The position numbers were made by a program, and so were the translations under genes. A stretch of 43,293 bases of DNA from the NCBI RefSeq assembly GCF_000735345.1, contig NZ_JMPJ01000044.1, forward strand, positions 1 through 43,293, written 5' to 3'. The first letter of the stretch is position 1. Every line of letters starts with the position of its first letter. The stretch is from Ewingella americana ATCC 33852. Lineage in GTDB: Bacteria > Pseudomonadota > Gammaproteobacteria > Enterobacterales > Enterobacteriaceae. Below are positions 1 through 8,404 of the stretch, piece after piece. The notes under the pieces are model-generated. The model did not search any database and was not told the DNA's origin. It saw only the letters and a list, made by a program, of their open reading frames with translations.

Positions 1-180
1 GAACCGCCTAAGCGGCGGCATTTCGTGGCGATCACTAAAGTGCCTGAAACACGTCCATTCCAACCCTGCGCAGCCTCGATCTCCCAGCAGCAAAAAACGC
101 AGGATTCCAAAGGGTTTCGTTTAAAACCCTTTGGGCCAGTGTGGGCGGCTAGCCCACGGTTTTGACCTTGACCTTAATTT
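1..180 (-). repeat. Intergenic hairpin repeat, copy A (cut by window edge)
   Basis: This is the partial first copy of a repeat family found again at 20850-21395, 33831-34235, 34249-34519 and 42924-43293. It reads in the opposite orientation to copies B, C1 and D. Visible modules are the CCGCC/GGCGG stem near 3-18, the block around 50-85 shared with all copies except D, a perfect 11-bp hairpin with arms CCAAAGGGTTT and AAACCCTTTGG at 107-134, and a GTGGGC/GCCCAC hairpin near 140-157. The unit continues off the left edge. No coding capacity is credible. Confidence 0.85.
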
Positions 181-311
181 AGACCTCAATCTTTCTAAAG
201 ATTGAAAAAGTTTCCGATGCTTTCCAAAGCATCAAAACCCCCTCCCACTGATAACGATATTCATTTACACTAGCGCACTTGCCCGCGCACGGGCCATTCC
301 AATGAGGATGC
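181..311. other. Intergenic tail with two tandem short-loop hairpins
   Basis: Between repeat copy A and the ABC exporter lie two perfect hairpins with two-base loops. The first has arms TCAATCTTT and AAAGATTGA (186-205); the second has arms GATGCTTT and AAAGCATC (216-233). They may be the end of the repeat or a terminator for a leftward transcript. A GAGG motif near 304-307 is a plausible ribosome binding site for the exporter. No clear promoter was found. Confidence 0.5.
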
Positions 312-2027
312 ATGATGCTCCGCCGGTTTTTCTCTTATTACGCGCCTTATAAAAAACTGTTTTACCTCGATTTCGGCTGCGCAATCCTCGGTGGGTTGTT
401 GGAGCTGGGTTTCCCTATGGCCATCAAAACCTTTATCGACAAGCTGCTGCCAGCCCACGATTTTGTGGTGATCCTGATTGCTACCGTCGGCCTGCTGTGC
501 ATCTACTTGATTAACACCGGGCTGATGGCGGTGGTGAACTATTGGGGACACGCGCTGGGGGTGGGGATTGAAACCGATATGCGCCGTCAGGCGTTTAGCC
601 ACTTGCAGAAACTCTCCTTCCGTTACTACGACAACACCAAGACCGGACACATTATTACTCATGTCACCAAAGACTTGGAGGAAGTGGGGGAAGTGGCGCA
701 CCACGGGCCGGAAGACCTGTTCATCGCGATCATGACCTTTATCGGTGCTTTTATCCTGATGGCGACGGTGCACTTGCCGCTGGCGCTGATGACCATCGTG
801 ATTGTGCCGTTTATGACCTATCTGGTCAGCCGCTATGGCGCGCAAATGACTGAAACCTGGCGCCGCCTGTTTGGTCAGGTGGGCAACTTCAACGCGCGCA
901 TTGAAGAGAGCATCGGCGGCATTCGCGTGGTCAAAGCCTTCGCCAACGAAGCTCACGAGAAAACCTTGTTTGCCTCGGATAACGAAAACTACCGCGTAAC
1001 TAAGCTCAAAGCCTATCGCATCATGACTGCCAGCCTGACGCTGAGCTACCTGAGTACGCGCCTGATCCAGATTGTGGTGATGATCGCCGGGACGTGGTAT
1101 GTGGTTAATGGCCAACTGAGCTACGGCGGTTTTGTCGGTTTCTTATTGTTGGTGGAAGTGTTCTTCCGCCCGGTGGCGAAAATCACCTCGGTGTTGGAAA
1201 GCTACCCGAAAGGTATCGCCGGGTTTAAACGCTTTACCCAACTGATTGATACCGCGCCGGATATCGTTGATCGCCCGAATGCGCAGGTGGTTGACCATCT
1301 GCACGGCGACATCAGCTATCGCGACGTGGTGTTTGGCTATACGCCAGCTAGCAAGATCCTCAATGGCATCAATCTCGAGATTAAAGCCGGGGAGACGCTG
1401 GCCTTTGTCGGGCCGTCGGGCGCGGGGAAAACCACGCTGTGCTCACTGTTGCCACGCTTCTACGAGCTGGATAGCGGTTCAATCACCATTGATGGCATTG
1501 ATATCCGCGATATGACGCAGGCGTCGCTGCGCAACAATATCGGCATTGTGCAGCAGGACGTATTCCTGTTCGGCGGCAGCATTCGCGAGAACATCGCCTA
1601 TGGCAAGCTGAACGCCACTGAGGCGGAAATCCGCGAGGCGGCTCGTCAGGCAAGGCTTGATGAAGTGATTGATGCCTTGCCACTGGGCATGGACACGGTG
1701 ATTGGCGAGCGGGGCGTTAAACTCTCTGGCGGGCAGAAACAGCGCCTGTCAATTGCGCGTATCTTCCTTAAGAACCCGCCAATCCTCATTCTTGATGAAG
1801 CGACCTCTGCGCTGGATACCGCCACCGAGCAGGCGATTCAGCAATCACTGGCCGACCTCTCTCAGGGCCGCACCACGCTGGTTATCGCCCACCGTCTGGC
1901 CACCATTCAAAATGCCGATCGCATCGTGGTGGTAGATAAAGAGGGAATAATTGAGCAGGGCACACATCAGCAGTTGCTGGAACAGCAGGGCCGCTACGCT
2001 CAACTCCACGCTGCACAGTTTAGATAA
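312..2027 (+). CDS. ABC exporter, fused membrane and ATPase domains (MsbA/BmrA-like)
   Basis: This is a 571-residue half-transporter expected to act as a homodimer in the inner membrane and to export lipids, drugs or other hydrophobic compounds. The first ~310 residues carry six predicted membrane spans. The ATPase domain follows, with Walker A (GPSGAGKTT, about residue 367), signature LSGGQKQR (about 471), Walker B with ILDEATSALD (about 492-500) and an H-loop in IAHRLAT. All ATPase motifs are intact and the length is normal for the family. The second Met, three bases on, is an equally possible start. It stands alone and is followed by a strong terminator. The substrate cannot be read from sequence; it is not obviously the essential lipid A flippase MsbA. 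Confidence 0.9.
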   Translation: MMLRRFFSYYAPYKKLFYLDFGCAILGGLLELGFPMAIKTFIDKLLPAHDFVVILIATVGLLCIYLINTGLMAVVNYWGHALGVGIETDMRRQAFSHLQKLSFRYYDNTKTGHIITHVTKDLEEVGEVAHHGPEDLFIAIMTFIGAFILMATVHLPLALMTIVIVPFMTYLVSRYGAQMTETWRRLFGQVGNFNARIEESIGGIRVVKAFANEAHEKTLFASDNENYRVTKLKAYRIMTASLTLSYLSTRLIQIVVMIAGTWYVVNGQLSYGGFVGFLLLVEVFFRPVAKITSVLESYPKGIAGFKRFTQLIDTAPDIVDRPNAQVVDHLHGDISYRDVVFGYTPASKILNGINLEIKAGETLAFVGPSGAGKTTLCSLLPRFYELDSGSITIDGIDIRDMTQASLRNNIGIVQQDVFLFGGSIRENIAYGKLNATEAEIREAARQARLDEVIDALPLGMDTVIGERGVKLSGGQKQRLSIARIFLKNPPILILDEATSALDTATEQAIQQSLADLSQGRTTLVIAHRLATIQNADRIVVVDKEGIIEQGTHQQLLEQQGRYAQLHAAQFR

Positions 2028-2050
2028 CCCGCTTGCTTTAACTCCGCAAA

Positions 2051-2095
2051 CCGCCGTTTTCCTCTCTGCAGAGGGGAAAGCGGCCCGCTTTTTAT
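2051..2095 (+). terminator. Rho-independent terminator after the ABC exporter
   Basis: A long imperfect stem has arms near CCGCCGTTTTCCTCT (2051-2065) and AGAGGGGAAAGCGG (2070-2083). It is followed shortly by a T run at 2089-2093, just after the exporter stop codon. Confidence 0.75.
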
Positions 2096-2468
2096 CCCTA
2101 CATTTATTACTTTCTTTACTTACCTTTCGCATTAAGAATAAAAAAACATCAAAACGGTCATGTGGCTAATAAATGGTTAACTGAAATTTGAATCAAGATC
2201 TCATTATTGCAATTTAATGAATCTTCGAAATTTGACTTATTATTTAACTAATCAGGAAAACTAAACAAATCGTGAAGTGTTCATAAAATTAGAATTACCT
2301 TTTCTATTTAATCGATATAACAAAAGCCCAAAAAATAGTTACCCTGCTATGCACTATAAAAAGGCATTACTACTATTCCGAATGTGTTTTTATTAATGAC
2401 TGTTAACATCTTGCAACTCCCACAGAACAGTGATCTCACTAACATAAAACATACATTACTAAACACAA

Positions 2469-2507
2469 ATTGCACCAAATGGATGCAATGCACTGTAATG
2501 GTGCAAT
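2469..2507. promoter_or_regulatory. Tandem NtrC-like dyads inside a 9-bp inverted repeat
   Basis: Two consecutive dyads fit the NtrC pattern TGCACY-N5-GGTGCA. Site 1 is TGCACC-AAATG-GATGCA (2471-2487, one mismatch). Site 2 is TGCACT-GTAAT-GGTGCA (2489-2505, full match). They are enclosed by perfect arms ATTGCACCA (2469-2477) and TGGTGCAAT (2499-2507). The site lies 20 bp upstream of a TATAAT hexamer. I found no sigma-54 -24/-12 promoter between here and the porin, so NtrC control is only a suggestion. Confidence 0.45.
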
Positions 2508-2526
2508 TCTTTATGCAAAAAACGCA

Positions 2527-2532
2527 TATAAT
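2527..2532 (+). promoter_or_regulatory. Candidate porin promoter -10 hexamer
   Basis: This is a perfect TATAAT. The region 16-18 bp upstream is a poor -35 and overlaps the right arm of the inverted repeat at 2469-2507, so transcription would probably depend on an activator or be blocked by a repressor bound there. It is 220 bp before the porin start; other promoters closer to the gene are possible. Confidence 0.35.
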
Positions 2533-2751
2533 CAGTGGTTTACGAAGCTCTCATTGAAACATAATGTTACAACTCTTTGCGTTAAATTAACGTTATCGCC
2601 CGAACTTTTCCATTTTAACTTTTCGTGCTTAATGCTAAGGTTCGAATCGTTTTACAGATAGAAGCATTTATAAACATTTAAAAAACTCACAGCTCGATAT
2701 TTAAAAGCGGGCATGAGAAATCCTTTATATAAAATCAAGGAATATAAAATA

Positions 2752-3855
2752 ATGATGAAGCGCAGTGTGCTGGCCGTAGTGGTCTCTTTAATCGTTGCAT
2801 CCTCAGCTGCTAATGCGGCAGAAATTTATAATAAAGACGGCAATAAATTAGACCTGTACGGTCGCGTGAACGGCAAACATGCCTTCAGCGATGACAAAGG
2901 TTCTGACGGCGACAAAACTTATGTCCGTTTTGGTTTTAAAGGGGAAACTCAAATTAATGACCAACTGACCGGTTACGGCCAGTGGGAATACAACGTTCAG
3001 GCTAACCACGCTGAATCAGCAGGCACCGAGGGCACTAAGACTCGTCTGGGCTTCGCTGGTCTGAAAGTGAAAGACTTCGGTTCATTCGACTACGGTCGTA
3101 ACTACGGCGTTGTTTACGACGCAATCGCGTTCACCGATATGATGCCTGAGTACGGCGGCGACACTGGTTACACTGATAACTTCATGGTTGGTCGTGCTAA
3201 CGGTCTAGCAACTTACCGTAACCAAGACTTCTTCGGTCTGGTTGAAGGTCTGAACTTTGCTCTGCAATATCAGGGTAAAAACGAAGGTGACGCTAACCGT
3301 CCAGACGGTAAAGCGAATGGCGACGGCTACGGCGCGTCATTGGATTATGAAAACATCGGCGGCACAGGTATCGGTGCAGCATTGGCAGGTTCTTCTTCTG
3401 ACCGTACCAATGGCCAAACTAACTCTACCTACGGCAAAGGCGACAAAGCTTCTGCATGGGCTACTGGTCTGAAATATGACGCTAACCAGGTATACCTGGC
3501 AGCGATGTATAACGAAACCCGTAACCAGACTCCAATCAGCGTTCCAGCGACTGGCGCGGTTGCAGCTCAATCTGGTTTTGCTAACAAAACCAAAGGCATC
3601 GAGTTTGTTGCACAGTACCAATTCGAAAACGGCCTGCGTCCTTCTGTAGGTTACGTACAGTCTAAAGCTCACGATATCGAAAACGGTATCGGCGATGCAG
3701 ACATCGTTAAATACTTCGAAGTGGGCGCAACTTACTACTTCAACAAAAACATGTACGTTTATGTTGACTACCTGATCAACCAACTGAACGACGACAACAA
3801 GCTGGGCCTGAACACCGACGATATCACTACCGTTGCCCTGACTTACCGTTTCTAA
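2752..3855 (+). CDS. Trimeric general porin of the OmpF/OmpC/PhoE family
   Basis: This 367-residue outer-membrane porin should form a 16-stranded beta-barrel trimer for diffusion of small hydrophilic solutes. The N-terminus is a typical signal peptide ([17 protein letters not shown], cleaved after ANA). The mature protein begins [16 protein letters not shown], the hallmark of enterobacterial porins. The constriction-loop motif appears as MPEYGGD where PEFGGD is usual. The protein ends in an aromatic residue (LTYRF), the BAM recognition signal. I chose the ATG at 2752 (next Met at 2755) because it begins the signal peptide and has AAGG upstream; the longer frame from 2713 adds an unlikely leader. 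Whether this is the OmpC, OmpF or PhoE counterpart cannot be settled here. Confidence 0.95.
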   Translation: MMKRSVLAVVVSLIVASSAANAAEIYNKDGNKLDLYGRVNGKHAFSDDKGSDGDKTYVRFGFKGETQINDQLTGYGQWEYNVQANHAESAGTEGTKTRLGFAGLKVKDFGSFDYGRNYGVVYDAIAFTDMMPEYGGDTGYTDNFMVGRANGLATYRNQDFFGLVEGLNFALQYQGKNEGDANRPDGKANGDGYGASLDYENIGGTGIGAALAGSSSDRTNGQTNSTYGKGDKASAWATGLKYDANQVYLAAMYNETRNQTPISVPATGAVAAQSGFANKTKGIEFVAQYQFENGLRPSVGYVQSKAHDIENGIGDADIVKYFEVGATYYFNKNMYVYVDYLINQLNDDNKLGLNTDDITTVALTYRF

Positions 3856-3905
3856 GTTGATTCAAAGCATTATTACCCGTTTCTGTGTCTGAAAATGGTA
3901 ATGGT

Positions 3906-3939
3906 AAAAGGCAGAGTTTCATTGGCTCTGCCTTTTTTT
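3906..3939 (+). terminator. Rho-independent terminator of the porin
   Basis: The hairpin GGCAGAG / CTCTGCC (3910-3916 and 3926-3932), extended by A-T pairs, is followed by seven T at 3933-3939. Confidence 0.9.
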
Positions 3940-4110
3940 CGTCTTGAATTTGCCTCGCTGGCCTTCAGTTCTCCTACCTTAAATTTCAATCGCTTAGCCT
4001 ATAGCCTTAGGGTATAGCGCTGCACTAAACAAGTATTCGCCAGCCTGCACCTCGCGTGGAATAGTCGTGCTTTCCTTTATTAGCTGTCCCTGCTGAGGAG
4101 CACCACGTCT

Positions 4111-5121
4111 ATGCAAAGCATTCCCAAACCGTATTTACTGTTTTTAGGTGATGTGACCGATCCGCTGGCGGTGAAGACGGCGCGCGGTATTCACCACTGG
4201 CGACCAGAAGCCTGTATCGGCCAGTTGCGTCTGGCGGAAGATTCCATTTCTCTCGGCTTGGAAGAAATGGATGTGGTGACGGCCAAGCAGCAGGGTGCGA
4301 AAACCATGGTGCTGGGCACTGCCAACTCAGGCGGCAAGCTTCCTGCGCACTGGCTGGTGACCATCAAAGCGGCGATCCGTGCCGGTTTAAACGTGGCGAA
4401 TGGCCTGCACCAAGGTTTGAATGACATCCCCGAGCTGGTGGAGTTGGCGAAAAAGCATCAGGTTGAGCTGTTCGACGTGCGCCACATGCAGCCCGCGCTG
4501 GACACCGGCACGGGCAAACGCCGCAGCGGCAAACGCATTTTGACCGTCGGCACCGACTGCTCGGTGGGCAAGATGTACAGCTCGCTGGCCCTTGAGGCGG
4601 CACTGCGCCAGCTGGATATTCAGGCAGATTTCCGCGCCACCGGGCAGACCGGTATTTTGGTTGCCGGGGCTGGGATTGCTATTGATGCGGTGATTGCTGA
4701 TTTTATCTCCGGCGCGGTAGAAGCCCTGGCTCCGGCCAATCAAGACAATCATTGGGACATTATTGAAGGACAGGGATCGCTGTTTCACCCGTCGTTTGCC
4801 GGGGTCAGCATGGGGCTTATCCACGGCGCGCAGGCCGATTTACTGGTGATGTGCCACGAGCTTGGTCGCCCGCACATGCGTCATTTACCCCATATGCCCA
4901 TGCCGAGCTTGCGCCAGTGCGTTGAAACCAACCTGATTGCTGCGCGGCTTACCAGTCCAAATGTTCGGCTGGCCGGTTTCTCCCTCAACACCTCGGCGGT
5001 GGATGAGCAACAGGCCAAAGCCGCGCTGGAGGAAATTAGCGCCGAGTTTGGCGTTCCGGCAACCGATCCGGTGCGCTTTGGCATGCAAGAGGTGGCGCAG
5101 TGGGTTAAAAATCTGGGCTAA
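4111..5121 (+). CDS. dgcN: DUF1611 enzyme, D-glutamate N-acetyltransferase type (DgcN)
   Basis: This 336-residue DUF1611 protein has an N-terminal Rossmann-like part and a C-terminal P-loop part. The phosphate-binding motif GTDCSVGKM is at about residues 146-154. Family members named DgcN acetylate D-glutamate as the first step of its catabolism, with an enolase-type partner, DgcA, acting next. No DgcA-like gene is present here. Instead a LysR regulator follows 88 bp downstream and an M20 deacylase lies convergent beyond it. The start ATG is preceded by GAGGAG (4095-4100) at good spacing. The family call is firm; the substrate is by analogy. Either the pathway is completed elsewhere in the genome or the acetylated product is handled by the adjacent M20 enzyme. 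Confidence 0.75.
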   Translation: MQSIPKPYLLFLGDVTDPLAVKTARGIHHWRPEACIGQLRLAEDSISLGLEEMDVVTAKQQGAKTMVLGTANSGGKLPAHWLVTIKAAIRAGLNVANGLHQGLNDIPELVELAKKHQVELFDVRHMQPALDTGTGKRRSGKRILTVGTDCSVGKMYSSLALEAALRQLDIQADFRATGQTGILVAGAGIAIDAVIADFISGAVEALAPANQDNHWDIIEGQGSLFHPSFAGVSMGLIHGAQADLLVMCHELGRPHMRHLPHMPMPSLRQCVETNLIAARLTSPNVRLAGFSLNTSAVDEQQAKAALEEISAEFGVPATDPVRFGMQEVAQWVKNLG

Positions 5122-5209
5122 TTTACTGTTTCTGAACACAGATATTGCAGCCAAGTGACAGCCTTTTTGCTACTTTCAGATATCAGATTTTGCGGGGAGT
5201 CACTGGCGC

Positions 5210-6109
5210 ATGCGTCTTCGTCACATTGAAGTTTTTCAAGCGGTTTTACAGGCGGGCAGCGTTAGCGGCGCGGCGCGTTTACTTAACGTGTCGCAGCCCA
5301 ACGTTAGCCGCGTGCTCAACCACGCCGAGCAGCAACTAGGCTTTGCGCTGTTCGAGCGCAGCCCGCAGGGGCTGATTGTGACGCCAGAAGGGCGGCGACT
5401 CATGCCGGAAATTGACGCTTTATTTAGCCATATTCAGACCATTTCTGCCTTGGCCGAGCAGCTGCGTCAGGGGGAAGGCCAGCACGTGCGCATGGGGTCG
5501 GCCCATACTCTCGGGCAGGTGATTATGGCGCCTGTATTAGCCAATTTCCGCCGTCAGACGCCCGGCGGCAGCGTCGAGCTGGTCACCACTCACTTCAACA
5601 CTCTGAGTCAGGATCTGCTGCAATATAAGATGGATTTTGCACTGACTTTCGCCGAACAGGTGCCCGGCGAGCTGATTGCTGAATCTGTTTATCAGGCCAA
5701 TATGGTGGCGCTGTTACCACTGGATAGCCCGCAGGAAGGCCCGGTTTCGCTGAGCTGGCTGTGTGACAACGAGCTATTAATGTTGCAGCAGCAGGACCCT
5801 TTGGGGCAGGTGCTAAATCGCGTTTTGCACGAGAATGGCCTGTCGCCGCGTTCGCAGCTGTATATCAAAACTTATTCGGTGATTGCCGATGTGGTGCTGG
5901 CCGGAGGTGGCGTCGGCGTGGTGGATACCTTCACCGCCAGCCGCTATCGCGGGCAGCTGAAAATCCTGCCGGTGGTGGAGTATCTGCCTTTTGAGGTGAT
6001 TTTGCTCAGCCGCAAAGACCAGCCTGCGTCACAGGCCGCGTTGAAACTTCAGCAGCTGATTCGCCATAAGCTGTGGGAGTTGGAAGGGCAACTGCTGAGT
6101 CATTCTTAA
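5210..6109 (+). CDS. LysR-type regulator downstream of dgcN
   Basis: A 299-residue LysR-family transcription factor. The winged helix-turn-helix occupies about residues 1-60 (GSVSGAARLLNVSQPNVSRV), followed by a periplasmic-binding-protein-like effector domain. The ATG has GGGGAG upstream. It lies in the same direction as dgcN, 88 bp later, and converges with the M20 gene whose stop is 28 bp away. In described D-glutamate clusters a LysR regulator accompanies dgcN, so control of dgcN is the simplest guess. It could also act on the M20/transporter operon. The effector is unknown. Confidence 0.85.
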   Translation: MRLRHIEVFQAVLQAGSVSGAARLLNVSQPNVSRVLNHAEQQLGFALFERSPQGLIVTPEGRRLMPEIDALFSHIQTISALAEQLRQGEGQHVRMGSAHTLGQVIMAPVLANFRRQTPGGSVELVTTHFNTLSQDLLQYKMDFALTFAEQVPGELIAESVYQANMVALLPLDSPQEGPVSLSWLCDNELLMLQQQDPLGQVLNRVLHENGLSPRSQLYIKTYSVIADVVLAGGGVGVVDTFTASRYRGQLKILPVVEYLPFEVILLSRKDQPASQAALKLQQLIRHKLWELEGQLLSHS

Positions 6110-6137
6110 AATCCACGCCTCGAGCAGTTTCCCTCCT

Positions 6138-7280
6138 TTATAGTGCGCCTTGTTCGATCAGCAGATAATAGTCCTCGATTATCTGCTGGTATAACCCCAC
6201 ACTCTCTTCCAGCCGTGAAACCCGGCAATACTCATCAGTCTGGTGAGCCATCGAGGGTTCGCCCGGCCCGAGGATCAGGCAGGGCGGATTGCCCAAGGCG
6301 TCAACCAACAGCGCGGCATCGGTGAAATAGGGGACGATTTTGGCCTCGACCGGCGTGTCATGCAGCGGCTGGCAGTCGGCAAATACCCGCCGCACCCAAG
6401 GATTTTGCCGCTCAGTCAGCACGGCCGGAAGGTCTACCAAAGTATTTATAGTGACAACGTCACTTAAGTGCTGCTGCAATCGCGATTTTAGGGTTGCATG
6501 GGTAAGCGTTGGGTCGGTGCGCATGTCCACATCGAAGCTGGCCTTGTCCGGCACCGAGTTAATGTTTAATCCGCCCTGAAAGGTGCCGACGTTCAGCGTC
6601 GGTTTCTTCATTAATGGATGTGGCGGGCCGGGATCGAAATGGCGAATCTTGCCAATCGCGTCCGCCGCCAGATAAATAGCATTGATCCCCAGCTCCGGCA
6701 TCGCGCCGTGGGCGGTTTTACCGTGGGTAGCACAACGCAGCCAGAGTGCGCCTTTGTGGCCTACCATCGGGTAATTATCCGTGGGTTCGCCGACAATCAG
6801 CGCGCCCGGCTGGGCCAGCGTCAGGTTTGGGTCATTAATCATGGCGCGCGCGCCGTCGCAGCCCGTCTCTTCGCCGCCGGTCAAAATCAACATCACGCCG
6901 CTGTTCTGCGCGATGACCTCTTGGCGATGAATGCAGGCGACAATAAAGGCCGCGATGGCCGCCTTCATGTCGCTGCTGCCTCTGCCGTAGAGCTTGCCGT
7001 CGGCTATTTCCCCGGCAAAAGGATCGAACTTCCACTGGGCATTTCCCAGCGGAACGGTGTCGAGATGGCCGGTAAACGCCAGAGGTTTACCCGCCGCCGA
7101 GCCTGCTAAGGTGGCAATCAGGTTGCAGCGCCGTTCGCCAAAATCGTGCAGCTTGACCTCAAACCCGGTGTCACTCAGAAAACTGGCCAGCCAGCTCAGG
7201 CACTCCACCTCGTCACCCGGCGGGTTAATCGTGTTGAAGCCAAGCAGGGCGCGGGTTAGGGCAATAACGTCTTGATCCAT
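6138..7280 (-). CDS. M20 family deacylase/peptidase (ArgE/DapE-like)
   Basis: A 380-residue zinc hydrolase of the ArgE/DapE/CPG2 type, which cleaves N-acyl or peptide bonds of small amino-acid derivatives. Metal and catalytic residues are visible: H72 and D74 in GHLDTVP, D104 in GSSDM, E137-E138 in GGEETG, E165 in GEPTD and a C-terminal His in MAHQTDEY. Length is typical. GGAGCG sits 7 nt before the ATG. It is the last gene of a minus-strand run (ABC ATPase, permease, PTE-family enzyme, this gene) with only 22 bp to the gene before it, so it is probably co-transcribed and used on the imported compound. Because dgcN is close, N-acetyl-glutamate is an alternative substrate. Confidence 0.85.
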   Translation of the reverse strand: MDQDVIALTRALLGFNTINPPGDEVECLSWLASFLSDTGFEVKLHDFGERRCNLIATLAGSAAGKPLAFTGHLDTVPLGNAQWKFDPFAGEIADGKLYGRGSSDMKAAIAAFIVACIHRQEVIAQNSGVMLILTGGEETGCDGARAMINDPNLTLAQPGALIVGEPTDNYPMVGHKGALWLRCATHGKTAHGAMPELGINAIYLAADAIGKIRHFDPGPPHPLMKKPTLNVGTFQGGLNINSVPDKASFDVDMRTDPTLTHATLKSRLQQHLSDVVTINTLVDLPAVLTERQNPWVRRVFADCQPLHDTPVEAKIVPYFTDAALLVDALGNPPCLILGPGEPSMAHQTDEYCRVSRLEESVGLYQQIIEDYYLLIEQGAL

Positions 7281-7302
7281 TGGGCGCTCCGAAAGGTAAT
7301 GC

Positions 7303-8400
7303 TTAGCGACTGAAAACGCGCTGCGGGTTGCCGATTAACAAGGTTTCCAGCTGTTCACCGGTCACGCCGTGGCGACGCAAGCGCGGCACGAAATGCTTGA
7401 GGATGTAACCATAACCGTGGCCGCCAAACTTGGTCAGCATGGTTTTGAGGAAAACGTCCTGCGACAGCAAAACTTGCTCGATAAAACCGTCATCAATCAG
7501 CTCACGAATCGCCCGTGCGTTGTCTTCATCAGAAGGAGATTGCGCGCTTTCGTCGGCATAAAAGTAGGGCATGCCAATCATGTCGTATTCGAGAAATGCG
7601 CCGCGCTCGGCCAGCGTTCGCTGATAATTTTTATCCGCAAAGCTTGGGTTCATGTGGCACAGCACCACGTGGCGCAGATTGGTGCCTTCTTCCGCCAGAA
7701 TATCTAACACTTTGTGGCCATAGCGCTCCCAGCCCGGCAGGTGGATTTGCATCGGCACCCCGGTTTTGGCGCTGGCGCGGCCCGCCGCCCGCAAGGATTT
7801 CTCCTCATTTGCAGTAAAGGCCGCCGACACGCCAATTTCGCCAATCAGCCCGGCCACCACCTCGGGTTTATCGCTAAAGCCGCCGACGTCATAAATAATC
7901 TGATCGGTCAGCGCTTCCAGCGAACGGCTTTTGACATAGTCAGGGTGGGACGGCTCAAGGTAGAAGCCGGTACCCATAATAATGTTCAAGCCGGTCAGCC
8001 TTGAGATGCGTTGCAAAGCTTTCGGGTCGCGACCGATGCCGATATTGGTCGGATCCACCACGGTTTCGCCGCCCAGCGCGCGGTACTTCAGTAACTCTTC
8101 CACGGCGAGGTCGGAATCAAACAGCTGGCAATTATCACGGCTCATCAATGGGTTAAGCTGCAACTCGCCGAGATTCTCGATTTTCACCGGCATCTCGGCG
8201 ATGTGTCGCTCGCTACAGCAGCAGGGCGGCACCCACTTGCCCGAAGCGTCGAGCAGAATATGCTCGTGCATCAGGGTGACGCCCAGTTTCTCCACCGCCA
8301 GCGGGCCGAGCACGGTCATGGCAAAGCCGCTCTCCGTGCCGAGCGGGAAGGGATCGGCATGTCTAAATAAAGAACCTGCGAAGCCGTCTTTAGAGGTCAT
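7303..8400 (-). CDS. Phosphotriesterase-family metal-dependent hydrolase
   Basis: A 365-residue amidohydrolase of the PTE/PhP family, whose members are mostly lactonases or esterases. The binuclear metal site is complete: H45 and H47 in MHEH, the bridging acid E188 in GEIG (Glu in place of the carboxylated Lys of true phosphotriesterases, as in PhP and related proteins), H220 in QIHLPG, H249 in LCHM and D315 in SQDVF. It starts 4 bp after the permease stop, so translation is likely coupled. A lactone or ester hydrolase step on an imported sugar derivative is a reasonable inference. The precise substrate is not known. Confidence 0.85.
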   Translation of the reverse strand: MTSKDGFAGSLFRHADPFPLGTESGFAMTVLGPLAVEKLGVTLMHEHILLDASGKWVPPCCCSERHIAEMPVKIENLGELQLNPLMSRDNCQLFDSDLAVEELLKYRALGGETVVDPTNIGIGRDPKALQRISRLTGLNIIMGTGFYLEPSHPDYVKSRSLEALTDQIIYDVGGFSDKPEVVAGLIGEIGVSAAFTANEEKSLRAAGRASAKTGVPMQIHLPGWERYGHKVLDILAEEGTNLRHVVLCHMNPSFADKNYQRTLAERGAFLEYDMIGMPYFYADESAQSPSDEDNARAIRELIDDGFIEQVLLSQDVFLKTMLTKFGGHGYGYILKHFVPRLRRHGVTGEQLETLLIGNPQRVFSR

Positions 8401-8404
8401 GGCG

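Larger units (their letters stand above)
2096..2751 (+). promoter_or_regulatory. AT-rich ~650-bp regulatory region of the porin
   Basis: No gene is supported here; the short open frames have no ribosome site or family resemblance. The stretch is far more AT-rich than its surroundings, as expected for an H-NS/OmpR-type controlled porin promoter. Visible elements are two NtrC-like dyads (2471-2505), a perfect TATAAT at 2527-2532 with a poor -35, and sequences resembling GTTACA-type OmpR half sites around 2555-2575. If the 2527 hexamer is used, the leader is over 200 nt long. I looked for a MicF-like antisense RNA and could not recognise one. Confidence 0.5.

Noticed and set aside
2100-2470. MicF-like antisense RNA upstream of the porin
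   Set aside because: I could not find a MicF-like body or terminator on the minus strand.
2470-2661. 63-codon frame in the porin upstream region
   Set aside because: It covers the NtrC-like dyads and the -10 hexamer and has no ribosome site; more likely regulatory DNA.
2507-2751. Sigma-54 promoter downstream of the NtrC-like dyads
   Set aside because: No GG-N10-GC pair with the right spacing was found.
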